Below are positions 25,200 through 32,527 of a DNA stretch of 64,000 nucleotides, piece by piece. Origin of the DNA: DAOUAE01 sp034433795 (GTDB lineage: Bacteria; Chloroflexota; UBA6077; FW602-bin22; DAOUAE01); assembly GCA_034433795.1 (NCBI GenBank), contig DAOUAE010000019.1:1-64000 (forward strand), given 5' to 3'. The position numbers and the translations under genes were made by a program. The stretch's first letter is position 1. Every line of letters starts with the position of its first letter. The notes below the pieces were generated by a model. That model had not been told where the DNA came from. It saw only the letters and a program-made list of their open reading frames with translations, and did not search any database.

Positions 25200-25915
25200 G
25201 GGCTCCTTCCTGTCAGATGACGTACGACTTTGAGCGACGACCCCTCCGCCGGCCGTTCCTCCGGAGTGGTCAGGGCCTGGCGGAGCAGCTCCTCCAGCCG
25301 CTGGAGCCGCTGGTCGAGTTCCTCGACCTTGCGGTGCAGCTGGTCGATCAGTTCGGCCTCCGGGTCGGGCAGGTGTTCGACCCGCCGGGTCGAGCCGTCC
25401 TCGGGGTTGTAGAAGGCCACGACCTTGGCCGGCACCCCGACCGCGGTGGCGTTGGGCGGGACATCGCGCAGGACGACGGCGCCGGCGCCGATCTTGGCGT
25501 TGTCGCCGACGGTGATGGCCCCCAGGACCTTGGCCCCGACGCCGATCATCACATTGTTGCCGATGGTCGGGTGGCGCTTCCCGCGCTGCTTGCCGGTCCC
25601 ACCCAGGGTGACGCCCTGGAAGAGATGGCAGTTGTCGCCGATCTCGGCGGTCTCGCCGATGACCACGCCCATCCCGTGGTCGATGAAGACGCCCTTGCCG
25701 ATCTTGGCGCCCGGATGGATCTCGATGCCGGTCAGGAAGCGGTTGATGTGCGAGATGAGGCGCGGGAGGACCGGGATCCCGCGCTTGTAGAGGGCGTGGG
25801 CGATCCGGTGCATGATGAGGGCGTGCAGGCCCGGATAGCAAAGCAGGACCTCGATGAGGTTGGTCGCCGCCGGATCGCGCTCGAAAATCGCCCGAATATC
25901 GTCGCGCAGGGACAT
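25196..25915 (-). CDS. cysE: Serine O-acetyltransferase
   Basis: A 239-residue left-handed beta-helix acetyltransferase that makes O-acetylserine for cysteine synthesis. The hexapeptide repeat region contains IEIHPGAKIGKGVFIDHGMGVVIGE (in pieces, about residue 65-90), the catalytic His in DHGMG, and GVTLGGTGKQRGKRHPTIGN. The N-terminal helical domain is of the short type, as in Bacillus and Thermus. The C-terminal 45 residues form a coiled coil (LIDQLHRKVEELDQRLQRL). ATG 25915 has AAGGAGGTTCCCC. A small stem, CGGAGA (25929-25934)/TCTCCG (25944-25949), abuts this site. Overlap with cysS suggests a joint supply of cysteine and Cys-tRNA. Confidence 0.95.
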
Positions 25916-25983
25916 GGGGAACCTCCTTCGGAGAGACCAGTCTTCTCCGGACCAGGCCACAGCCCGCCCGCTCGTCGGGGGAA

Positions 25984-26009
25984 GGGGTGTTGCGCCCTCG
26001 CAACACCCC
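25984..26009 (-). promoter_or_regulatory. 11-bp perfect hairpin after the Cys leader peptide
   Basis: In the minus-strand transcript GGGGTGTTGCG pairs with CGCAACACCCC around a 4-nt loop. The stem begins at the last base of the leader TAG stop. Only TTCCCCC follows, so it is not a canonical intrinsic terminator. cysE starts 68 nt downstream. Confidence 0.75.
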
Positions 26010-26062
26010 TAACGACAGACGCAGGTGGAGCAGTGCTGGGTGTGGAGCAGGAGACGGAGCAT
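26009..26062 (-). CDS. Candidate cysteine leader peptide upstream of cysE-cysS (17 aa)
   Basis: A 17-codon ORF reads MLRLLLHTQHCSTCVCR and stops with TAG at 26011-26009. Three of its last seven sense codons are Cys (TGC, TGC, TGT). The ATG at 26062 has a strong GAGGAG site, 4 nt away, that overlaps the ispF stop codon; the ATG itself is 8 nt past that stop. A perfect 11-bp hairpin begins at the final base of the TAG. The layout is that of an amino-acid attenuator: ribosomes stalling at Cys codons would alter folding of the hairpin before cysE and cysS. The gene pair controlled is exactly the one expected for cysteine sensing. Translation and mechanism are inferred from sequence only. Confidence 0.72.
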   Translation of the reverse strand: MLRLLLHTQHCSTCVCR

Positions 26063-26070
26063 GGCTCTCC

Positions 26071-26541
26071 TCACGGATCGATCAGGGCGACGGCGTAGGC
26101 GGCGATCCCCTCGCCACGCCCGACGAAGCCCAGGCCCTCGTTGGTGGCCGCCTTGACGCTGACCTGCGCCGGGCTGATCCCCAGGGCCGCAGCGATGGCC
26201 GACCGCATCGCCGGGATATAGGGGGCCAGGCGCGGCTGCTCGGCCAGGACGACCAGGTCCACGTTGACCACCCGGGCGGGCAGGTCGGCGATCAGCCGGC
26301 CGACCTGCTGGAGCAGGTGCCGGCTGTCGATGTCGCGGAAGCGCGGGTCGCCCGGCGGGAAGTGCTGACCGATATCGCCCAGCGCGGCGGCGCCCAGGAG
26401 CGCGTCGCAGAGCGCGTGCAGGGCCACGTCGGCGTCGGAGTAGCCGGCCAGCCCCAGGTGGAACGGGATCTCCACACCGCCCAGGACGAGCCGCCGTCCG
26501 GGGACGAGCCGGTGAACGTCGTAGCCGAGTCCTATCCGCAC
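26071..26541 (-). CDS. ispF: 2-C-methyl-D-erythritol 2,4-cyclodiphosphate synthase
   Basis: A 156-residue enzyme, the normal length for IspF, which acts in the MEP isoprenoid pathway to form MEcPP. Motifs are MRIGLGYDVHRL (metal ligands Asp and His, residues 2-12), LAGYSDADVALHALCDALLGAAALGDIGQHFP (in pieces, about 33-64) and KAATNEGLGFVGRGEGIAAYAV (about 130-150). The GTG start at 26541 lies inside the end of ispD (10-bp overlap), so the two are coupled but not fused. The Cys leader begins just after its stop. Confidence 0.95.
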   Translation of the reverse strand: MRIGLGYDVHRLVPGRRLVLGGVEIPFHLGLAGYSDADVALHALCDALLGAAALGDIGQHFPPGDPRFRDIDSRHLLQQVGRLIADLPARVVNVDLVVLAEQPRLAPYIPAMRSAIAAALGISPAQVSVKAATNEGLGFVGRGEGIAAYAVALIDP

Positions 26542-27215
26542 GCTGACACCGGCGCCCGGCCGCCCAGGATCGCGGCGGCCAGAGCCAGGTCCTCCTCGAT
26601 GGTGATCTTGATATTGGCCGGGCTGCCGGGGTAGACCACGACCGGGTGCCCGAGCGCCTCGACCATTGCGCTGTCGTCGGTGACCTCGGCCGTGACCTCG
26701 CGGTGGGCCCGGACCAGGAGCGCCGTCCGGAAGACCTGCGGCGTCTGGGCCGTCCAGAGGCCGGCCCGCGGCACGGTCGCCAGAACGCGGCCCTGCGCGT
26801 CCACCCGTTTCAGGGTCTCGGTCACCGGCAGAGCGGCGATGGCGGCGCCGGTCTGTCGGGCGGCGGCCAGCCCGGCCCGGATGATCTGCGGGGTCACGCA
26901 CGGGCGCACGCCGTCGTGGACGACCACCCACTCGGTCCCGGACAGGGCGGCCAGGCCCGCCTGGACCGAGTCCTGCCGCCGGGGGCCGCCGGGACAGAGG
27001 TGCCGGACCTTACGCCATCCGTGGGCCTGGGCCAGCGCCTGCCCCCGTCCCAGGTTCTCCGGGCTCAGGACTACGACGATTATATCAACCTCAGGCGTGG
27101 ATTCAAAGGCGGCGACCGTCCAGGCCAGAACGGGCCGGCCGAGCAGGTTGGCGAAGACCTTGTCGCCTCCGAAACGCCGGCCAGCGCCGGCGGCTACGAT
27201 GACCGCGCCGACCAC
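26532..27215 (-). CDS. ispD: 2-C-methyl-D-erythritol 4-phosphate cytidylyltransferase
   Basis: A 227-residue cytidylyltransferase of the MEP pathway that makes CDP-ME. The nucleotide-binding VIVAAGAGRRFGGDKVF (residues 5-21), CPGGPRRQDSVQAGL, VVHDGVRPCVTPQII, TVPRAGLWTAQTPQVFRTALL and EVTDDSAMVEALGHPVVVYPGS are all typical. It overlaps the end of the PIN/TRAM gene by 22 bp and ispF by 10 bp, consistent with tight translational coupling. Confidence 0.95.
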   Translation of the reverse strand: MVGAVIVAAGAGRRFGGDKVFANLLGRPVLAWTVAAFESTPEVDIIVVVLSPENLGRGQALAQAHGWRKVRHLCPGGPRRQDSVQAGLAALSGTEWVVVHDGVRPCVTPQIIRAGLAAARQTGAAIAALPVTETLKRVDAQGRVLATVPRAGLWTAQTPQVFRTALLVRAHREVTAEVTDDSAMVEALGHPVVVYPGSPANIKITIEEDLALAAAILGGRAPVSACG

Positions 27216-28258
27216 CGTTCCTGCTCCCCTTCGGACCGGGGCTGGGCGAAGACCAGCCGGCCGGCCGCCGTCTGCAGGACCCGCGTGACCACGACGTCGA
27301 CATCGCAGTTGAGGTGGCGCCGGCCGCCTTCGACCACCACCATCGTGCCGTCGTCGAGGTAGCCCACCCCCTGCCCGGCCTCTTTGCCGTCCTGGATCAC
27401 CCGCACGGTCAGCTCCTCGCCGGGCAGGACGACGGTCTTGACGGCGTTGGCCAGTTCGTTGATGTTCAGGACCCGGACCCCCTGCAGAGCGGCGACCTTG
27501 TTCAGATTGTAGTCCAGCGTCAGGATGGGGCAGCCGTACTGGCGGGCCAGGCGAACCAGCCGGGCGTCGACGCTCTCTGTCCCCTCACCGTCGCTCTCGA
27601 CGATCCGCACCGGCACGTGGATCTCCCGGCGCAGACGGTGCAGGATGTCGAGCCCCCGACGCCCACGATTGCGGCGGATCGGGTCGGCCGAGTCGGCGAT
27701 CCGCTGCAGCTCGTTCAGCACGAAGCGCGGGATGAGCAGCGGGCCGGTCAGAAAGCCGGTCTGGCAGATGTCGGCGATCCGGCCGTCGATGATGGCCGAG
27801 GTGTCGACCAGGATCTGGCCGGGGTGACGGTCGCCCCCGCCGGGGAAGTGCTGGATGAACTCGAAGATGTCGTCGCGCCGGGCCAGGAAGACGGCCACCC
27901 CCAGATAGGCCATGGCCACGGCGAAGACGAAGGGCAGGATCTTGCCCAGCAGGGCCGGCAGCAGGCTGAGAGGGATGGCGGCCAGGACGGCGATGACCAG
28001 GCCGATGAGGAGCCCCAGCGTGGCGGCCACCATGTCCTTAACCGGCAGACGCCGGGCCAGCTCGTAGGCCCGGCGGAGCGGCCGCAGCGTGACATAAGGG
28101 GTGATGACGAAGCCGACGGCGAAGGCCACCAGCGCCAGACCAAGAGTCCAGCGCAGGGCCTCGGGCGGAACGGTGAGCGTGAGGGTGTCGTCTCGCAGGA
28201 GGACCACCGAGGCCAGGAGCAGCCCTCCCCCACAGCGGACCAGAAGTTCGATCCTCAT
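27194..28258 (-). CDS. PIN/TRAM domain membrane protein, YacL family
   Basis: A 354-residue protein with an N-terminal membrane region (about four helices, residues 1-135), a PIN nuclease domain (about 145-270) and a C-terminal TRAM RNA-binding domain. PIN acidic residues are seen in ILVDTSAIIDGRI, RFVLNELQRIAD and PILTLDYNLNKVA. LPGEELTVRVIQDGKEAGQGVGYLDDGTMVVVEGG is the TRAM part. It heads the minus-strand run yacL-ispD-ispF-cysE-cysS-rlmB, the same order as in Bacillus. It may be a membrane-bound ribonuclease; the role is not established. The promoter lies upstream near 28293-28340. Confidence 0.9.
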   Translation of the reverse strand: MRIELLVRCGGGLLLASVVLLRDDTLTLTVPPEALRWTLGLALVAFAVGFVITPYVTLRPLRRAYELARRLPVKDMVAATLGLLIGLVIAVLAAIPLSLLPALLGKILPFVFAVAMAYLGVAVFLARRDDIFEFIQHFPGGGDRHPGQILVDTSAIIDGRIADICQTGFLTGPLLIPRFVLNELQRIADSADPIRRNRGRRGLDILHRLRREIHVPVRIVESDGEGTESVDARLVRLARQYGCPILTLDYNLNKVAALQGVRVLNINELANAVKTVVLPGEELTVRVIQDGKEAGQGVGYLDDGTMVVVEGGRRHLNCDVDVVVTRVLQTAAGRLVFAQPRSEGEQERWSARSS

Positions 28259-28294
28259 CGCTGTCTCCTGACTCAGGCGCTGGCCGATGCCATG

Positions 28295-28348
28295 TTTTAA
28301 CTACCACACCGCCTCGTCCTTGTAAAGCCAAGGCTGCCTGCCAGTCAA
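28295..28348 (-). promoter_or_regulatory. Overlapping promoters for the yacL-ispDF-cysES run
   Basis: On the minus strand TTGACT-17-TTACAA is followed by an overlapping TTTACA-17-TAGTTA. Either would place transcription about 30-60 nt upstream of the ATG at 28258. Confidence 0.55.
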
Positions 28349-28401
28349 CCGGCGTTCCGTTCAGCAGGCTGGTGCGGGCTGTGCTCCGCCGGTCGGGGGA
28401 G

Positions 28402-28431
28402 TTGAACGCCGGCGGGCGGACGTGCTATGGT
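28402..28431 (+). promoter_or_regulatory. Sigma70-like promoter for the prepilin peptidase gene
   Basis: TTGAAC (28402-28407), 18-bp spacer, TATGGT (28426-28431), 18 nt before ATG 28450. Confidence 0.65.
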
Positions 28432-28449
28432 GAGGGGGGAGCGGAGCCG

Positions 28450-29184
28450 ATGCTGATCGCGGGCTGGGGGATGCTGGGGCTGCTGCTGGGCGGGGTCGTC
28501 GCCCTCCTGGCCCCGCGCCTGCTCAGCCCGCGGCCGCTCGGGCGCTGGCCAGTCCGCTGTCGGGCCTGTCGTCGGCCGCTGGCCTGGGGCGACGTTCTGC
28601 CGGTGGTGGGGTTTCTGCGCCAGCGAGGGCGCTGTCGGTCCTGCGGCTGGCCGCTGCCGTGGTGGGAGCCGCTGCTGGCGGTGGCCACCGCGGGCCTCTT
28701 CGGGCTGCTGGCGGACAAGGTCGGCTGGGGCCCGCGCCTCTGGGTGCTCAGCCTCTGGTCGGTGCTGCTCTTGCTGGCGCTCTGCACCGACCTCCTGGCG
28801 CGTCGACTGCCGAACCGGCTGCTTGTCCCCTGGATGGGGCTGGCGCTCCTGGCGGCGGCGCTGGGCTGGGGGCCGCCCCTGCTCCTGGCCGTGCTGGGGG
28901 GGCTGGCCGCTGGCGGGAGTCTGCTTCTCCTCGCCTGGGTGGGCGAGCGTCTGCTGCGCCGCTCGCCGGTCCTGGGGATGGGGGATGTGAAACTGGCGGT
29001 GGTGATCGGGCTGCTGGTCGGACTGCCGCAGGTCTACCACGCCCTTTTTCTGGGGGCGCTGCTGGGAGCGCTGGGAGGTCTCTTCTCTCTCTGGCGCACG
29101 CGCTCACTGGCCAGCACCTTTCCGTACGCGCCGGCCCTGGTCGGGGGGGCCTGGGTGGTGCTGGTCTTTGCCTCGCCATGGTAG
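28450..29184 (+). CDS. Type IV prepilin peptidase / A24 family
   Basis: A 244-residue membrane aspartic protease that cleaves, and usually N-methylates, type IV pilin-like precursors. The N-terminal cytoplasmic loop carries two CxxC pairs, CRACRRPL and CRSCGWPL (about residues 38-64), the zinc site of full-length bifunctional enzymes. The catalytic Asp are in LALCTDLLARRLPN (about 116) and GMGDVKLAVVIG (about 179). About seven membrane helices are seen. ATG 28450 follows GGGGGGAGCGGAGCCG. No pilin is in the window; galK starts 13 bp later on the same strand. Confidence 0.9.
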   Translation: MLIAGWGMLGLLLGGVVALLAPRLLSPRPLGRWPVRCRACRRPLAWGDVLPVVGFLRQRGRCRSCGWPLPWWEPLLAVATAGLFGLLADKVGWGPRLWVLSLWSVLLLLALCTDLLARRLPNRLLVPWMGLALLAAALGWGPPLLLAVLGGLAAGGSLLLLAWVGERLLRRSPVLGMGDVKLAVVIGLLVGLPQVYHALFLGALLGALGGLFSLWRTRSLASTFPYAPALVGGAWVVLVFASPW

Positions 29185-29196
29185 GGAGTGACACCG

Positions 29197-30357
29197 ATGG
29201 ACCGTCACGCGATCGCCCGGGCGTTTGCGGCGGCCTACGGGACGGCGCCGACCCTGTTGGCGCGGGCGCCTGGCCGCGTCAATCTCATTGGGGAGCACAC
29301 CGACTACAACGAGGGGTTTGTGCTGCCGGTGGCCATCAGCCGGGCGGTCTGGATCGCGGCCCGTCCCCGGGCTGACCGGCAGGTTCGACTGTTCTCGTTG
29401 AACTTCGACCAGCGGGTGACGTTCTCGCTCGATACGCTCGCGCCCGATGCCAGCGCTCCCTGGAGCAGCTACATCCGGGGGGTGGCCTGGGCGCTTCAGG
29501 CGGAGGGGTACCGGCTGCGGGGGTTCGACGGGGTGGTCTGGGGCGATGTGCCGATCGGGGCCGGGCTCAGCTCCTCGGCGGCCATCGAGGTGGCGGCGGC
29601 CCGCCTCTTCGTGGCGGTGAGCGATCTCGACCTCGACCCGGTGCGGCTGGCCCTTCTCTGCCAGCGGGCCGAGAACGAGTTCGTCGGCGTGCGGTGTGGG
29701 ATCATGGACCAGTTCATCGCCACCCTGGGGCGGCGGCACCACGCCCTGCTCATCGACTGTCGCGACCTCTCCTACCGGCCGGTGCCGGTCCAGCCGGCGG
29801 CCGCAGTGGTGGTTGCCGATACGCTGGTCCGGCGGGGGCTGGTCGCCTCCGAATACAATCAGCGGCGGGCGGAGTGCGAGGAGGCGGTCCGCCGACTGCA
29901 GGCGGTGCTGCCAGGCATTCGGGCGCTGCGCGATGTGACCAGCGCCGATCTCGAGCGGTACGGGACGCTGCTGCCCGCCGTGATCTGGCGGCGGGCCCGG
30001 CACGTGGTGACCGAGAACGAGCGGACGCTGGAGGGAGCCCGGCGGCTGGAACAGGGGGATCTCGTGGGCTTCGGCCAGCTGATGTTCGCCTCGCACGCCA
30101 GTCTGCGCGACGATTACGCGGTGAGCTGCCCGGAACTGGACGCCATGGTCGAGGCGGCGCGGGAGCAGCCGGGGCTCTATGGGGCGCGGATGACCGGGGC
30201 CGGCTTTGGCGGCTGTACGGTCAACCTGGTGGCGGCCGGGCGGGTCGCGGAGTTCTGCCAGGGGCTGATGGCCGCCTACGCCCGCCGCACCGGCCAGGTG
30301 CCTCAGGTCTACGCCTGCACGGTCGACGATGGGGCGACGGTCGAGCCCTGGGCCTGA
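29197..30357 (+). CDS. galK: Galactokinase (GHMP kinase)
   Basis: A 386-residue galactokinase that phosphorylates galactose at C1 with ATP in the Leloir pathway. The signature APGRVNLIGEHTDYNEGFVLPVAI (in pieces, residues about 24-47), the GHMP motif PIGAGLSSSAAIEVAAA (about 118-134), CGIMDQFIATLG (Asp base, about 167) and ARMTGAGFGGCTVNLV (about 330) are all present. ATG 29197 sits 9 nt after GGGAG and is preferred over the GTG at 29188. Its end overlaps rsmG by 29 bp. Confidence 0.94.
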   Translation: MDRHAIARAFAAAYGTAPTLLARAPGRVNLIGEHTDYNEGFVLPVAISRAVWIAARPRADRQVRLFSLNFDQRVTFSLDTLAPDASAPWSSYIRGVAWALQAEGYRLRGFDGVVWGDVPIGAGLSSSAAIEVAAARLFVAVSDLDLDPVRLALLCQRAENEFVGVRCGIMDQFIATLGRRHHALLIDCRDLSYRPVPVQPAAAVVVADTLVRRGLVASEYNQRRAECEEAVRRLQAVLPGIRALRDVTSADLERYGTLLPAVIWRRARHVVTENERTLEGARRLEQGDLVGFGQLMFASHASLRDDYAVSCPELDAMVEAAREQPGLYGARMTGAGFGGCTVNLVAAGRVAEFCQGLMAAYARRTGQVPQVYACTVDDGATVEPWA

Positions 30358-31135
30358 GGGATTGGGGCCGGCCGAGCGGGCCCTGCTGGTTGAGGGGGCC
30401 CGCGCTTTTGGCCTCGCCCTCGGTGCCGACCAGGTGGCCCAGTTCGACCGGTACCTGCGCGAACTCCTCGACTGGAACCGCCGGGTGAACCTGACGGCCA
30501 TCACCGAGCCCCGGGCGGTGGTGATCCGGCATTTTCTGGATTCGCTGAGCTGCCTGCTGGCCTTTCCGGCCGGAGAAGGGCTCGCGGTGATCGATGTCGG
30601 GACGGGGGCGGGGTTTCCGGGTCTGCCGCTGAAGATCGCCCGTCCCGATCTCCGGCTGACGCTCCTGGAGGCCACCGCCAAGAAGGTGCGTTTTCTGGAG
30701 CACGTCGTCCAGGTGCTGGGGATGTCGTCGGTCGTGGTCATCTGGGGGCGGGCTGAGACGCTGGCGCACGATCCAGATCACCGCGAGCGGTACGATTGCG
30801 TGGTGGCCCGAGCCCTGGCCGAACTGGCCGCGCTGGCCGAGCTCTGTCTGCCCTTCGCCCGGCTGGGAGGACGGGTGATCGCCCCCAAGAAAGGGGCCGT
30901 CGCCGCCGAGATCGCCCGGGCCCGGACGGCGATCTCCCTGCTGGGAGGGCGCCTGTGGGAGCCGGTGCCGGTGACCCTGCCGGAAGAACCGGAGAGACGG
31001 TTTCTGGTGGTCATCGAGAAAGTCCAGCCCACGCCGCCACGGTTCCCCCGGCGCCCCGGCATGCCGGTTCGGCGGCCGCTGGGGGTGTCGCGGGGACGGC
31101 CGATGGAGGGAGAGGCGTGGTCCGCCAGCGCCTGA
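30329..31135 (+). CDS. rsmG: 16S rRNA (guanine527-N7)-methyltransferase
   Basis: A 268-residue GidB/RsmG enzyme that methylates G527 of 16S rRNA. Key segments are DWNRRVNLTAITEP (about residue 47-60), HFLDSL, VIDVGTGAGFPGLPLKIARP (SAM site, about 87-106), LLEATAKKVRFLEHV and VVARALAELAALAELCLP. The C-terminal 35 residues (about 235-268) are Arg/Pro-rich and beyond the usual family end. The start overlaps galK; a TTG at 30362 is a possible shorter start. The 3' end overlaps the M16 gene by 19 bp. Confidence 0.93.
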   Translation: MGRRSSPGPEGLGPAERALLVEGARAFGLALGADQVAQFDRYLRELLDWNRRVNLTAITEPRAVVIRHFLDSLSCLLAFPAGEGLAVIDVGTGAGFPGLPLKIARPDLRLTLLEATAKKVRFLEHVVQVLGMSSVVVIWGRAETLAHDPDHRERYDCVVARALAELAALAELCLPFARLGGRVIAPKKGAVAAEIARARTAISLLGGRLWEPVPVTLPEEPERRFLVVIEKVQPTPPRFPRRPGMPVRRPLGVSRGRPMEGEAWSASA

Positions 31136-32430
31136 TCGGGGAGCGACTGACCAGCCCGCCGGCGATCCGGACCGTTCGTTTCCGGTGGCCGAGCGGGCTG
31201 CGGCTGGTGGTGACACCGTTGCGCGAGACGCGGGCGGTGGCCGTTCGCCTGTACCTGACGGGGGGAGCCCGCGCGGAGCCCGAGGACCTGGCCGGCGTCG
31301 CCCATTTCGTCGAGCACGCCGTTTTTCGGGGGACGGCCCGCTGGCCCACCTCCCGGGAGCTGAGCGTGGCCATCGAAGGGGTGGGGGGCGCGGCCGACGC
31401 CTTCACCGATAAAGACCACAGCGGGTTCATCATCACCGGTCCGGTGGCGCATCTCGACCTCTTCCTGCAGATCATGGCCGACCTGGTCCAGGCCCCGCGC
31501 TTTGACCCGGCCGAGATCGAGCGCGAGCGCGGGGTGATCCTGGAGGAGCTGCGCTCCTACGGCGACGACGCCGACGACCTGGCCAAGACGACGCTGGAGA
31601 ACCTGCTCTGGCCCGATCACCCACTGGGCCGGGAGATCGCCGGGTCGCCGGAGACGGTCCAGGCCATCACCCGTGAGCACCTGCTGGCCTATATGCGGGC
31701 CTGGTTTGTGCCGGCCGGGGCGGTGCTGAGCGTCGCCGGACCGGTGGTGCCGGTCGAGGTTCGGGAGCGGGTGACCGAGGCGTTCCGTCACTGGAACGGT
31801 GGGGCGTTGCCGGCGTGGACCCCGGCGCCGCCGCCGACCCCGGGGCCGGCGGTCCGGGTTCTGTACCGACACACCGAGCAGGCGCGCCTGCGTCTCGGCT
31901 TCCCGGTCGCCTCGCGGCACGCGCCTGGCCGGCACGCCCTGGAGGTGCTGGCGACGCTCCTGGCCGGGGCGGCGATCTCGCGCCTGGAGCGCCGGCTGCG
32001 CGAGGATCTGGGGCTGGTCTACGAGGTGAGTGCCACGCTGGAGCAGTACGACGACGCCGGTCTGCTCAGCCTGGCGGTCGGCGTGGCCCCGGGCAGTCTG
32101 GTCGCCGCCGTGCGGGCGATGCTCCAGGAGCTGGCCGCCCTGCGCGAGGAGGTGCCGGCCGAGGAGGTGCGGCAGATCGTGGAGTATCTCTGCGGGCGCT
32201 GGCTCTGCGCCGAGGGCACCGACTTCTACGCCGCCTTTGTCGGGCGCGACGAGCAGGTCTTCGGTCGCCCCTCGACCGTCGCCCAGGAGATCGCCGCCCT
32301 GCGGGCGGTCACGGTGGCCGAGGTCCGGCAGCTGGCCGCCCAGACGTTCCGGCCGGAGCGCACTTTCCTGACGGTGGTCGGCCCCTGGCGTCGCCCCGCC
32401 CTTCTCCGGCAGCTGCTGGCCCAGTACTGA
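31117..32430 (+). CDS. M16 family zinc peptidase (pitrilysin/processing protease-like)
   Basis: A 437-residue single-half M16 peptidase. The inverted zinc motif H-x-x-E-H is VAHFVEHAVFRG (about residue 63-74). The third ligand Glu lies in VILEELRSYGDDADD about 75 residues later. RLREDLGLVYEVSATLEQY is the conserved R/Y region of the C-terminal domain. Such proteins degrade peptides or process proteins and often need dimerisation with a second M16 unit, which is not nearby. GTG 31117 follows GGAGGGAGAGGC; longer upstream frames are shadow of rsmG. Confidence 0.92.
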   Translation: MVRQRLIGERLTSPPAIRTVRFRWPSGLRLVVTPLRETRAVAVRLYLTGGARAEPEDLAGVAHFVEHAVFRGTARWPTSRELSVAIEGVGGAADAFTDKDHSGFIITGPVAHLDLFLQIMADLVQAPRFDPAEIERERGVILEELRSYGDDADDLAKTTLENLLWPDHPLGREIAGSPETVQAITREHLLAYMRAWFVPAGAVLSVAGPVVPVEVRERVTEAFRHWNGGALPAWTPAPPPTPGPAVRVLYRHTEQARLRLGFPVASRHAPGRHALEVLATLLAGAAISRLERRLREDLGLVYEVSATLEQYDDAGLLSLAVGVAPGSLVAAVRAMLQELAALREEVPAEEVRQIVEYLCGRWLCAEGTDFYAAFVGRDEQVFGRPSTVAQEIAALRAVTVAEVRQLAAQTFRPERTFLTVVGPWRRPALLRQLLAQY

Positions 32431-32457
32431 TGCTCCCGACTTCTGTGAAGTAGTTCC

Positions 32458-32497
32458 TTGCCCGCGCGCAGACGGCTCTCTACGCTCGAAGACGGCT
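32458..32497 (+). promoter_or_regulatory. Promoter with 20-bp-spaced direct repeats before the sugar transferase
   Basis: TTGCCC (32458-32463), 17-bp spacer, TACGCT (32481-32486). AGACGGCT occurs at 32470-32477 in the spacer and again at 32490-32497 near the start point. The two repeats lie exactly two helical turns apart, as for a tandem operator. Confidence 0.5.
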
Positions 32498-32527
32498 GCA
32501 AGGTCGTGTGGAGCGCGAGGAGGGCCA

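Noticed and set aside
25916..26070. T-box riboswitch before cysE, as in Bacillus
   Set aside because: The gap is too short and lacks the conserved T-box bulge and antiterminator; the Cys leader peptide explains the sequence better.
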